From positions 1 to 64,000 of the forward strand of contig NZ_BJYS01000023.1 of assembly GCF_007991635.1 (NCBI RefSeq): a stretch of DNA of 64,000 nucleotides, given 5' to 3'. The notes under the pieces were generated by a model that saw nothing but the letters and a program-made list of their open reading frames with translations, had not been told where the DNA came from and searched no databases. This DNA is from Adhaeribacter aerolatus (GTDB lineage: Bacteria > Bacteroidota > Bacteroidia > Cytophagales > Hymenobacteraceae). Below are positions 35,352 through 43,902 of this stretch, in pieces (the stretch's first letter is position 1; every line of letters starts with the position of its first letter). The translations under genes were made by a program, and so were the position numbers.

Positions 35352-36920
35352 TTAAAAAGGTGGTTCTTCTACATCAAAAGTCGACCTTGGTAAAGAATCG
35401 CCGTTCATTTTGCTGCCTAACACTTTGAAGCTGCCGCCGCCCGGTGCGTCGTCGAAATTGCTGGGTGGTAAACCGCCGCCAAACGGACTGTCGCCAAAGC
35501 CGCCGTCCAGGTCACCGAATTTCGTGAACTTACCTATAAATTTAAGCGGTACGTTGGCTAGCGAACCGTTCCGGTGTTTCGCAATAATTACTTCGCCCAC
35601 GCCTAAAGTTGGGTTACCCATTTCATCTTCAGTAATACCGTAATATTCGGGCCGGTACAAAAAGCACACCATGTCGGCATCCTGCTCAATAGAACCGGAT
35701 TCGCGTAAGTCGGATAGCTGCGGTTTTTTATCGCCGCCCCGGGTTTCTACGGCCCGGCTCAACTGTGACAGCGCAATTACCGGCACGTTCAGTTCTTTGG
35801 CCAGCATTTTAAGTGCTCTGGAGATAGAGGCAATTTCCTGCTCCCGGTTACCACCGCCTTTACTTCCTTCCGAATGACCACTCATCAACTGCAAATAGTC
35901 AATAATAATCATCTGGATATCGTGGTGTGCTTTTAAGCGCCGGCACTTGGTGCGCAACTCCCGAATCGATAAACCCGGAGTATCATCAATAAAGATAGGA
36001 GCTTCGGAAAGTTTAGATATTTTGTGGTTTAGCTGCGCCCATTCGTAATCGGCCAGGTTCCCTTTTTTAATTTTTTCACCTTCCAGTTCTGCTTCGGACG
36101 AAATTAAACGGTTTACCAACTGCAGCGACGACATCTCTAAGGAGAATATAGCTACAGGCTTTTTAAAATCAATGGCGGCATTCCGCATGGCCGAAATTAC
36201 GAAAGCCGTTTTACCCATCGCCGGACGAGCGGCCAGAATAATTAAGTCGGAAGGTTGCCAGCCCGAAGTAACCCGGTCCAACGCCGTGAAGCCACTCGGC
36301 ACCCCGGTTAAACCGTCTTTCTGGTTTTTCTTTTCTTCGAGTTCCTTAATGGCCTTGTGCATCAACGACCGCATGTCGTCGAAATTCTTCCGGATGTTCG
36401 ATTCCGACACTTCGAACAAAGATTTCTCGCTGCGATCTAATAAATCGAAAACATCGGTGGTATCTTCGTAGGCTTTGGTTAAAATATCCGTGGATATGGA
36501 AATTAACTCGCGCTTAATGGCATTTTCCGTAATAATCCGGGCGTGAAATTCTACGTTGGCCGCCGAGTTGATGCGCGTGGTCAGGTTCATAATATAATAG
36601 GGTCCGCCTACTATCTCCAACTCACCTTGTTCGCGCAACTGCTGCGTAACCGTTAATATATCAATCGGTTCCGATTTATCGAACAACGCCAATATTGCCC
36701 CGAAAATACGCTGGTGCGCATCTTTGTAAAAGCTTTGGGGTTTCAGAATATCAATTACGGCCGTAAGGGCATCTTTCTCCAGCATTAGGGCGCCCAAAAC
36801 GGCTTCTTCCAGTTCCAGGGCCTGCGGAGGCAATTTACCAAAAGCTACCGGCGTGGTGGTTTTCGGCGACCAGGCCGCTTTGGTTTTTACTCCTCCAAAT
36901 TTTACATTATTCTCCTCCAT
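35352..36920 (-). CDS. dnaB: Replicative DNA helicase
   Basis: The 522-residue hexameric 5'-3' helicase of the replication fork. The N-terminal all-helical domain (PPQALELEEAVLGALMLEKDAL) binds DnaG primase. The RecA-like motor has Walker A AARPAMGKTAF (about 230-240), SLEMSSLQLVNRL, Walker B MIIIDYLQLMSG, the SQLSRAVETR stretch and DLRESGSIEQDADMVCFLYRPEYY. The C-terminal 50 residues are Gly/Pro/Asp-rich and probably disordered. No intein is present. A -7 box (TAGATTTG, minus strand 36926-36933) lies only six bases before the ATG, which would give an almost leaderless mRNA; treat that as weak. Confidence 0.96.
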   Translation of the reverse strand: MEENNVKFGGVKTKAAWSPKTTTPVAFGKLPPQALELEEAVLGALMLEKDALTAVIDILKPQSFYKDAHQRIFGAILALFDKSEPIDILTVTQQLREQGELEIVGGPYYIMNLTTRINSAANVEFHARIITENAIKRELISISTDILTKAYEDTTDVFDLLDRSEKSLFEVSESNIRKNFDDMRSLMHKAIKELEEKKNQKDGLTGVPSGFTALDRVTSGWQPSDLIILAARPAMGKTAFVISAMRNAAIDFKKPVAIFSLEMSSLQLVNRLISSEAELEGEKIKKGNLADYEWAQLNHKISKLSEAPIFIDDTPGLSIRELRTKCRRLKAHHDIQMIIIDYLQLMSGHSEGSKGGGNREQEIASISRALKMLAKELNVPVIALSQLSRAVETRGGDKKPQLSDLRESGSIEQDADMVCFLYRPEYYGITEDEMGNPTLGVGEVIIAKHRNGSLANVPLKFIGKFTKFGDLDGGFGDSPFGGGLPPSNFDDAPGGGSFKVLGSKMNGDSLPRSTFDVEEPPF

Positions 36921-37114
36921 ACTTACAAATCTAACGAACTCCCGGGCTGTGTTATTAACAATTTATGCACACTGTACTTTTGGTTTGAATTATATCATTA
37001 CCTTGGAAAATAAATCCGGCGGAATAAAAAACCTAAAGCAAAGGCGCAGAAGTATTTAAACTTACTGGCAGCCTTGGCCGAGGGAAAGGCCCTTTAACCG
37101 GAAATTTATTTTTG

Positions 37115-37122
37115 TACATTTG
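37115..37122 (+). promoter_or_regulatory. -7 box upstream of mpl
   Basis: TACATTTG is a perfect TAnnTTTG, 21 bp before the ATG at 37144. No TTG lies about 20 nt upstream. Confidence 0.4.
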
Positions 37123-37143
37123 CTAAGCCCATTAGTTTTTTTC

Positions 37144-38520
37144 ATGACGCAAACTGCACTGCAAAACATACATCTGATTGCCATTGGGGGCAGCATTATG
37201 CATAATTTAGCCCTGGCCCTGCATCAGAAAGGCTTAAATATTACCGGCTCCGACGACGAAATATTTGAACCCGCTCAAAGCCGATTAAAAAAGGAAAATT
37301 TATTACCCGCGCAGGAAGGCTGGTTCCCGGAAAAAATTACCTCCAGTTTAGATGCAGTAATTGTAGGCATGCACGCCCGCGCCGATAATCCCGAACTGCT
37401 GAAAGCCCAAGAACTAGGCTTACCGGTATATTCTTTTCCCGAATTTATTTACGAGCAGTCGCGGAATAAACAGCGGGTAGTTATTGGCGGCAGCCACGGT
37501 AAAACGTCTATTACTTCCATTATCATGCACGTACTCAAACACCATAACCGGTTGTTTGATTATGCGGTAGGCGCGCAACTGGAAGGCTTTGATAATATGG
37601 TGAAGCTGACGGAAGATGCCCCCATCATAATTATTGAAGGCGACGAATATTTATCTTCGCCGATTCAGCGGGTGCCTAAGTTTCATTTGTACCACCACCA
37701 CATTGGCGTTATCAGCGGCATTAGCTGGGACCACATCAACGTTTTCCCGGACCCGGATACCTACCGCAAGCAGTTCCGGATTTTTACCGATATGACGCCC
37801 AAAGCCGGGGTAATTATTTATAACCAGGATGATGAACAGGTAATGCGTGTATGCGTACCGCGTAATCCGGACGTGAAATTTATTGGCTATTCGGCCCACG
37901 AGCACGAAGTTTACAATGGCGTTACTTACCTCACCACCAAAAAAGAAAATATTCCTTTACAAATATTCGGCGAGCACAACCTGCAAAATATTAGTGCGGC
38001 CAAAGAAGTTTGTAAGCAATTAGGTATAAAAGCGCAAGGGTTTTACGAGGCACTTACCACTTTTAAAGGCGCCGCCCGGCGCCTGGAGTTATTGGGCAGC
38101 CAAGGCTCCGTACGGGTTTACAAAGATTTTGCCCATGCGCCTTCTAAGGTAATGGCCACCACCCAAGCTATTAAAGAACAATTTCCGGAACGGAAATTAG
38201 TAGCCTGCCTGGAACTGCATACCTTTAGCAGCCTGAACAAAGATTTTCTGCCGCAATACCAGAATGCCTTAGACGCGGCAGATATGCCTATTGTATATTT
38301 CAACCCCAAAACGTTGGAGCACAAACGCATGCCGGCTTTAGCGGCGGCGGATATTACCGCAGCTTTCGACAACGAAAAAATACAGGTATTTACCGACAGC
38401 CAGACGCTGGCCGATTACCTGAAATCGCTGCGTTGGGAAAATCAGAACTTACTCCTGATGAGCTCCGGCACTTATAATAATATGGATTTAGGAGAATTAG
38501 CTACCGCTATTCTTTCGTAA
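37144..38520 (+). CDS. mpl: UDP-N-acetylmuramate:L-Ala-gamma-D-Glu-meso-DAP ligase
   Basis: The 458-residue Mur-ligase-fold protein reuses released murein tripeptide by joining it to UDP-MurNAc. It begins with a Rossmann-like IHLIAIGGSIMHNLALAL and GLNITGSDD, then the ATP loop GGSHGKTSITSI, IIEGDEYLSSP, and the central-domain HHIGVISGISWDHINVFP. The C-terminal domain has VRVYKDFAHAPSKVMATTQAI (MurC gives a DDYGHHP here). The IGGSIMHNLA start and the DFAHAP motif fit Mpl better than MurC. A TTG eight codons upstream overlaps the -7 box, so I use ATG 37144. Confidence 0.88.
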   Translation: MTQTALQNIHLIAIGGSIMHNLALALHQKGLNITGSDDEIFEPAQSRLKKENLLPAQEGWFPEKITSSLDAVIVGMHARADNPELLKAQELGLPVYSFPEFIYEQSRNKQRVVIGGSHGKTSITSIIMHVLKHHNRLFDYAVGAQLEGFDNMVKLTEDAPIIIIEGDEYLSSPIQRVPKFHLYHHHIGVISGISWDHINVFPDPDTYRKQFRIFTDMTPKAGVIIYNQDDEQVMRVCVPRNPDVKFIGYSAHEHEVYNGVTYLTTKKENIPLQIFGEHNLQNISAAKEVCKQLGIKAQGFYEALTTFKGAARRLELLGSQGSVRVYKDFAHAPSKVMATTQAIKEQFPERKLVACLELHTFSSLNKDFLPQYQNALDAADMPIVYFNPKTLEHKRMPALAAADITAAFDNEKIQVFTDSQTLADYLKSLRWENQNLLLMSSGTYNNMDLGELATAILS

Positions 38521-38539
38521 TAAAAGCCTTACTGCTTCT

Positions 38540-39364
38540 ATGAAATTAAACCTGAAAAGACCCATTGTGTTCTTTGACCTCGAAACCACGGGCGTTGATA
38601 TTTGCAAAGACCGAATTGTGGAAATTAGTATGCTGAAAGTTTTGCCCACGGGCGAAGAAATATTAAAAACCAAGCGCATTAACCCAACCATTCCCATTCC
38701 GCTGGAATCGAGCATGATTCATAAAATTTACGATGAAGATGTAAAAGATGCGCCCACGTTTGCCCAGCTTGCTAAAGGCATGAACGAGTTTTTACAGGGT
38801 TGCGATTTGGGCGGCTATAACCTGTGTAAGTTTGATATTCCGCTGCTGGCCGAGGAATTTATGCGCTGCAATATTGAATTTGATATTTCGGACCGGGCCA
38901 TTGTGGACGTGTGCAAAATATTCCACCAGATGGAGCAGCGCACCCTATCGGCAGCCTATAAATTTTACTGCGATAAGCCCTTGGATAACGCCCACAGCGC
39001 CGAAGCCGATACCATTGCCACCTACGAAATCTTGAAGTCGCAGATCCAGCGTTACGAAAACGTTTCGATGCTGGCCGCCGATCTAAAAGAAGTATTTCCG
39101 GTAAAAAACGACATGCAGCAGCTGCACAAATTTACCGCTCAGAACTGCGTAGATTTAGCCGGTCGTATTGTTTACAACGCCGACGGGAAAGAAGTCTTTA
39201 ACTTTGGCAAATACAAAAACGTGCCCGTAGAAGACGTATTCCGGAAAGAACCCAGTTACTACGATTGGATGCAAAAAGGAGATTTTCCGCTTTACACGAA
39301 AAAGGTAATCACCCGCATTAAATTTCGCAGTAGCGCCAGCGCCTTTATGAAGGTAAGTAACTAG
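38540..39364 (+). CDS. DnaQ-like DEDDh 3'-5' exonuclease with a C-terminal extension
   Basis: The 274-residue protein has the exonuclease motifs: ExoI FFDLETTGVD, ExoII YNLCKFDIPLLAEEF, and ExoIII NAHSAEADTIATYEIL with the DEDDh His. The last 90 residues (VDLAGRIVYNADGKEVFNFGKYKNVPVEDVF, then YYDWMQKGDFPLYTK) match the small domain found at the end of bacterial exodeoxyribonuclease X-like and DUF3820-type proteins. It may proofread for DNA polymerase III as an epsilon-like subunit or act in repair. It begins 19 bp after mpl and is probably co-transcribed. Confidence 0.87.
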   Translation: MKLNLKRPIVFFDLETTGVDICKDRIVEISMLKVLPTGEEILKTKRINPTIPIPLESSMIHKIYDEDVKDAPTFAQLAKGMNEFLQGCDLGGYNLCKFDIPLLAEEFMRCNIEFDISDRAIVDVCKIFHQMEQRTLSAAYKFYCDKPLDNAHSAEADTIATYEILKSQIQRYENVSMLAADLKEVFPVKNDMQQLHKFTAQNCVDLAGRIVYNADGKEVFNFGKYKNVPVEDVFRKEPSYYDWMQKGDFPLYTKKVITRIKFRSSASAFMKVSN

Positions 39365-39385
39365 GTTAAAAGTTAAAATATTAAA

Positions 39386-39427
39386 GGTTGCGGGTTGTGT
39401 TAAGCCCGCTAAATATAGCCCGCAACC
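39386..39427 (+). terminator. Hairpin after the exonuclease gene
   Basis: GGTTGCGGG (39386-39394) pairs with CCCGCAACC (39419-39427) around a 24-nt loop that itself holds the short pair AGCCCG. There is no U-tract, so terminator function is tentative. Confidence 0.4.
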
Positions 39428-39445
39428 AAAACTTAGCTAAAACGC

Positions 39446-39520
39446 TTAGTGGGCCTTATCTGATTTTAAACAGAAAGCCAGCACCAGCAACGATACAAAA
39501 GCAATTTTCTTTTTAGACAT
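39446..39520 (-). CDS. Possible 24-residue signal-like peptide
   Basis: On the minus strand ATG at 39520 opens a 24-codon frame ending in TAA. The peptide has a basic start (MSKKK), a hydrophobic core (IAFVSLLVLAFCL) and a short polar tail (KSDKAH), like a small membrane peptide or a truncated lipoprotein signal. It is the only protein-like item in the 574-bp gap 39365-39938. An open frame this short could be chance. Confidence 0.25.
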   Translation of the reverse strand: MSKKKIAFVSLLVLAFCLKSDKAH

Positions 39521-39938
39521 AGTTTTAGAATTTCTACTATATACTATTTTACAATAAAGGAAGTTGTATAAAAACAACAGGATAGCCACCACCAAAACCG
39601 GCGAAAACGAAAGCGTGCTTTTCTGTTATTTATAACTGCTTCTATTGCAAAGATTAAAAATATAACCTTACCGAACCGGTCGCGGCTGCAGTTTCTCTTC
39701 GGCTTAGTTTAGTAAAGTTCTGTAGCGTGCTGCTCTGTAAATTAACCCATTACCTGCGCCAACAAGCATCGAACAAGGGCAATAAATTACGCCTTCCGAA
39801 CATATTTTAGCTGGCCAAATAAGCTGCAGCAGCGGAATATTTAATAAAAAGCGAACGAGCAACACGCCAATTAAAGTACCTTTCTTCTAAATAAATTTAA
39901 CCGAGTGTAGTTAAAATAACCAATCAGGACAAAAGAAA

Positions 39939-40850
39939 ATGTTAATGAAAACAAGTAAGCTATCTTATTTTCTGCTATTTCTTTTTCCTTTTATAGTTTT
40001 ACAGCCACTTTCCGGCGCGGTAGCACCTTACCAGGATTTAAGCACAACTACTTTAACCGGCACTGTGCAGGATGATAAAAATAAAGTTCTGTCTTATGTA
40101 AGCGTGGGCGTGGTAAATGAAGAAACGGGTACGGTAACCAATGAACTAGGCAAATTTATCTTACAAATTAAACCCGAAAACGGACAAGGTATAATCCGGT
40201 TCTCCTTTATCGGTCATGAAACTGTTGAGTTAAAAGTTGCAGATGCGATTTCCCAGTTCGCAAAGCAAAAAACCTTGGCGATTATTTTAAAGGCAAAACC
40301 AAGCGAAATAAAAGAAGTTAACGTTGATGCCAAACGCTGGATTACCTCCGTGAAAGGCGGCAAGGTTGGACCAGAGGCAACATTTCACCAGGCCTTTATG
40401 AGAACGCCGGGCACTTTGGAAGAGCACCTGGGCAGAGAAGTAGCCTTGCTGATTAATAACCGGAAGAAGCAAGCTTTTCTGAAGAAACTAAACTTCTGTA
40501 TTAATACCAACCGCTACGATGATGTAAAATTCCGGTTAAATATTTACTCAGTGAATAATGGTCGGCCGCACGAGAATATTCTGAAAGAAAATATTTACCT
40601 GGAATTAACCGATAAAAAAACCGGGTGGGTGGAAATGGATTTAGAGCCCTATAACATTTATTTAGAAGACGATTTTGTGGTTTCTTTGGAATGGATAGAT
40701 TGTGATCCGAAGCCAAAGAATGTACTGTATCTAACTTTGTCGGGAGGTTTTGGCGGACATACCGTGTTCCAGAAGAAAGCCAGTCAGGCCAAATGGGAGA
40801 AGTTTCCGGGGGCAATAGGCATGAATGTTACGCTTCAGCACGAGAAATAA
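39939..40850 (+). CDS. CarboxypepD_reg-like secreted protein, copy 1
   Basis: The 303-residue protein has a signal peptide, then a carboxypeptidase regulatory-like beta-sandwich (about 37-125: LTGTVQDDKNKVLSYVSVGVVNEE, then TVTNELGKFILQIKPENGQ and IRFSFIGHETVELKV), as at the start of SusC proteins. There is no TonB plug or barrel. The last 150 residues form a separate domain with NFCINTNRYDDVKFRLNIYSV, GWVEMDLEPYNIYLEDDFVVSLEW and a GFGGHTVFQ turn, which I cannot name. A similar gene follows 18 bp later. An envelope role is likely; function unknown. Confidence 0.72.
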   Translation: MLMKTSKLSYFLLFLFPFIVLQPLSGAVAPYQDLSTTTLTGTVQDDKNKVLSYVSVGVVNEETGTVTNELGKFILQIKPENGQGIIRFSFIGHETVELKVADAISQFAKQKTLAIILKAKPSEIKEVNVDAKRWITSVKGGKVGPEATFHQAFMRTPGTLEEHLGREVALLINNRKKQAFLKKLNFCINTNRYDDVKFRLNIYSVNNGRPHENILKENIYLELTDKKTGWVEMDLEPYNIYLEDDFVVSLEWIDCDPKPKNVLYLTLSGGFGGHTVFQKKASQAKWEKFPGAIGMNVTLQHEK

Positions 40851-40868
40851 AGATTATAGGTTAAAGTA

Positions 40869-41852
40869 GTGCTTATAAAAACATATCATATATTATCTGA
40901 TTTTCTCAAGCCTACTTGCTTATGCAGCCTAAGTTATTTGGTATTCTTTTTATTAAGTTCACCTATATATAAGCCGATAAATGATGCGGCTGAAAACAAT
41001 CTTCTTTTCTATCAAGATAAAAATATAGTTATAAAAGGTACTGTTATGGATGAGAAAAGTAATGCTCCCATACCTTTTGCGCATATCACGGTGATTGATG
41101 AAAAAATCTCGGCGGAAGCTGATAATAAGGGGGAGTTCACCCTACTCTTGAAACCGGAGAATAAGAACGGAAAAATTAGAATTACCTCGTTGGGGTACCT
41201 CACCCAGGAATTTAGTATTGCTGCTTTAATGGAGCCATCCGAAGCCTCAACCATACAAAAACTTTACCTGGTACCAGATTACAAAAGCCTGCAGGAGGTA
41301 GAGATTAAAGCAAGAGCCAGAAAATTAAAAACAAAAAAAGCCGGGTATCACATAGGTGAAGGCACTTCTATTCATTATGAATTTTATCCGTCTGATACTT
41401 TAAAAATTAAAGTGCCTGGGCATGAGATTGGGAACAGAATTCAGTTGGATAAATATCCGGCAACATTACGAAATGTCAGTTTTGGATTACAAGGCTTAAG
41501 TGAAGCCAGGCTTTTAATGCGCATACGCCTTTATTCGCTCAAAAATAATTTGCCCCACCTTAATCTACTACCCGAGTCAGCGGTTATAGCCATACCGCCC
41601 CACCATGCCGGTTGGATAACCGTTAATATGCAAGAATATAATATTAAACTTACCGAGGACTTTGTAGTGGTGGTTGAATGGGATGCGCACCGGGAACGTA
41701 ATACCAGTTCGCTGATGGCTTTTGCCAGTATACCCCAAGACCAGGTTATTTATTACCGGGAATCTAATTTAGCGCCATGGCAAATAGTTAAATCTACCTT
41801 GGTAAATATTAAAAGTATAGGCATGTACGCCACCGTGGTCTATGAAAAATAG
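40869..41852 (+). CDS. CarboxypepD_reg-like secreted protein, copy 2
   Basis: The 327-residue paralogue of the preceding gene. It repeats the same plan: a signal-like N-terminus, a beta-sandwich with IKGTVMDEKSNAPIPFAHITV, FTLLLKPENKNGKIRITSLGY, and the same type of C-terminal domain (LLMRIRLYSLKNNLPHLNLL, GWITVNMQEYNIKLTEDFVVVVEW). Identity to copy 1 looks modest, so the duplication is old or the two have diverged in role. The start must be GTG at 40869, since no in-frame ATG precedes the signal. Probably one transcript with copy 1. Confidence 0.7.
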   Translation: MLIKTYHILSDFLKPTCLCSLSYLVFFLLSSPIYKPINDAAENNLLFYQDKNIVIKGTVMDEKSNAPIPFAHITVIDEKISAEADNKGEFTLLLKPENKNGKIRITSLGYLTQEFSIAALMEPSEASTIQKLYLVPDYKSLQEVEIKARARKLKTKKAGYHIGEGTSIHYEFYPSDTLKIKVPGHEIGNRIQLDKYPATLRNVSFGLQGLSEARLLMRIRLYSLKNNLPHLNLLPESAVIAIPPHHAGWITVNMQEYNIKLTEDFVVVVEWDAHRERNTSSLMAFASIPQDQVIYYRESNLAPWQIVKSTLVNIKSIGMYATVVYEK

Positions 41853-42279
41853 AAATCCAGCTTTGTTAAAATAGTTAATAAAAGCAGATTTCTGTATAAA
41901 CCAAAAAAGCGGAAGACCGGAATCATCAGCTTTTTTGATTAGTATAAGTTCTTTCACACTATCCCCTCTGGCCACGTGTTAAGTTTATAGCTGCCCAGCT
42001 ATGGTATAAAAAAGTAAAAGGTTTGTCGCTGGGCAATAAATCAAGCGCCGTTTAAAAGCGAAAAAGTAAGTCATTGCAGCTTCCTTCTCTATATGGATAA
42101 ATATTTAATTATAGACCAGCCGTTAATGCAGGCTTGCTATTGAAATCTATTACCGCTGCGACAAATGTAGTAGTAGTACCGGAAACTCTGAACTGAACTT
42201 TCTGCCAACTTTAATTAGATTATAAACAGCCCGACAAGCATCGCCCTAAAGCAAATAACCGGTATACCAAATATTTACG
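41853..42279. other. Intergenic gap, 427 bp
   Basis: A weak A/T-rich hairpin (AAAAAAGC ... GCTTTTTT) lies near 41905-41938 and may end the CarboxypepD_reg pair. I see nothing else to support in this stretch. Confidence 0.35.
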
Positions 42280-42480
42280 TTATTTATCCGGTTCCCCAGT
42301 ACGTTTATGAACATACCGGTCCATTAGTTTCTCGCTGGCGTCGGTTAAATAATTGGTAACAATACCGGTAATCAGGGCCAAGGCAATTTCGGCGCTTTTC
42401 TGGTGAATGACCTTGCCTACCTCTTGCATAAACGAGAGCTTATTCCGGTCTTTCTTTTTCTTTTTTTTCTTCTTGCCCAT
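42280..42480 (-). CDS. Small protein with a polylysine start
   Basis: From ATG 42480 the product is 66 residues. It starts MG followed by eight lysines, then DRNKLSFMQEVGKVIHQKSAEIALALITGIVTNYL with a hydrophobic stretch at about 30-45 and a charged tail. The frame extends 37 codons upstream to an earlier ATG, but that part is unlike the rest and I leave it out. The amphipathic body suggests a membrane-associated peptide. Family not recognised; it could be a true small gene or a lucky frame, though the composition argues for real. Confidence 0.5.
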   Translation of the reverse strand: MGKKKKKKKKDRNKLSFMQEVGKVIHQKSAEIALALITGIVTNYLTDASEKLMDRYVHKRTGEPDK

Positions 42481-42726
42481 AGCACAGGAGTTAACCTCCC
42501 TCATTAAACGCGCATCAAAAAAAAGAGATTTGGTATTGGTTGCTCCCTGTTTCAGAAAATTGTGAAAGGCAATACTGCCCCTACCCGACACCTCGATGAT
42601 CCATTACGACAGGTAATTAAACAGTAAAGTAAAAATACAGCGTAATCAACCAGCACTACCATCCGGAAAGAAGTCGAATATTTAAACCCGAACAAAAACT
42701 TTTTAATTCGGTTTAATAAAAACCTT

Positions 42727-43740
42727 ATGCTTACAACTATGGCTACAAAAGAGATTATACAGGTTGCTTCTTTTAAAGGAATACAAGTTACTGGTGTTAC
42801 CATTACCCAAACCGGGCGATTATTTGCCAATTTTCCGCGCTGGCACGAAAACCTGCCTTTTTCGGTAGTAGAAGTTAGTCTGAACGGCGAATATAAACCT
42901 TATCCGGATGAGGCCTGGAACACTTGGCACGGCCAACCACAAGAAAATACGTTTACCTGTGTCCAGTCGGTAGTTGCGCACGAGAACTCGTTGTTTGTAC
43001 TAGACCCGGCCAGCCCCATGATGAAAGGCGTAGTGGGTAACGCCATGTTGTACGAGTTTGATTTAACCACCAATGCGTTAAAGAATAAATGGGTATTTGA
43101 TAAAAATATTGCCCCGGAAAAATCTTACCTGAACGATTTACGCATCGACCGCGAAGCCGGCAAAATTTATATTACCGAATCGGGCGTGGGCGCTATTGTG
43201 GTTCTGGATTTAAATACCGGTAAGCCGCGGCGTTTACTTGATAAGCATGCTTCTACCAAATCGGAAGACGTTTGGCTGACAGTTGAGGGGAAAAGATGGG
43301 TGAAGGAAGGCGACAAGCCCCAGATGCACGCCGATGGCATTGCTCTCTCCCGCGACAAAAAATATTTATACTACCATGCGCTAACTGGTTACACTTTATA
43401 CCGGGTGCCCACCGAAGCCCTTAACGACGAAACCCTGGATGACAAAGCGCTGGCAGAACAAGTCGAAAATTTGGGTAAAACCACAGCCCCCGACGGCATG
43501 ATATTTGACCGTTTGGGCAATTTGTACCTGGGCGACTTGGAAAATAATGCTATCATGTGCCGTCTTCCCGAAGGTGAGCTGAAAACTTTTGTGCAGGGCC
43601 CGCAAATAAAATGGCCCGACACCTTTACCATCGACGAGCAGGAAAACTTTTACTTTACCACTTCCCGCATCCACGAAATGGAAGGTGATATTTCGCAACT
43701 CGATTTTAATATTTTTAAAGTGCCGCTTACCAATATTTAA
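42727..43740 (+). CDS. Major royal jelly / SMP-30-like beta-propeller protein
   Basis: The 337-residue protein lacks a signal. Repeated strands with NDLRIDREAGKIYITESGVGAIVVLDLNTGK, MHADGIALSRDKKYLYYHALTGYTLYRVP and GKTTAPDGMIFDRLGNLYLGDLENNAI give a propeller of the royal jelly/yellow family (PF03022-like), related to SMP-30 lactonases. Bacterial members are sometimes annotated as L-dopachrome tautomerase-related. The ITxSGxG and DGIA blocks supply likely metal ligands. Substrate unknown. An ATG four codons later is an alternative start. Confidence 0.82.
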   Translation: MLTTMATKEIIQVASFKGIQVTGVTITQTGRLFANFPRWHENLPFSVVEVSLNGEYKPYPDEAWNTWHGQPQENTFTCVQSVVAHENSLFVLDPASPMMKGVVGNAMLYEFDLTTNALKNKWVFDKNIAPEKSYLNDLRIDREAGKIYITESGVGAIVVLDLNTGKPRRLLDKHASTKSEDVWLTVEGKRWVKEGDKPQMHADGIALSRDKKYLYYHALTGYTLYRVPTEALNDETLDDKALAEQVENLGKTTAPDGMIFDRLGNLYLGDLENNAIMCRLPEGELKTFVQGPQIKWPDTFTIDEQENFYFTTSRIHEMEGDISQLDFNIFKVPLTNI

Positions 43741-43820
43741 ATATAAATTCCGGCAACGTAAGTTAAAGCGCTGCTGCTATAAGCTTTTATCGGCCGGATG
43801 CCCATAACAAAATCTGTTAG

Positions 43821-43849
43821 AAAAAAAGAAGCCGCTGGTAAGCGGCTTC
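43821..43849 (-). terminator. Terminator of the subtilase gene
   Basis: GAAGCCGCT (43828-43836) pairs with AGCGGCTTC (43841-43849) over a 4-nt loop. The A-run at 43821-43827 becomes a U-tract for leftward transcripts. Confidence 0.8.
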
Positions 43850-43902
43850 CTGGTTTACAAGGCTGTGTCAAACGATACAGCTATATTTATTATAAATATT
43901 TA

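Noticed and set aside
36926-36961. Full promoter for dnaB
   Set aside because: The -7 box is good but only six bases from the ATG, and the TTG is 25 nt away, too far; it is mentioned in the gene entry only.
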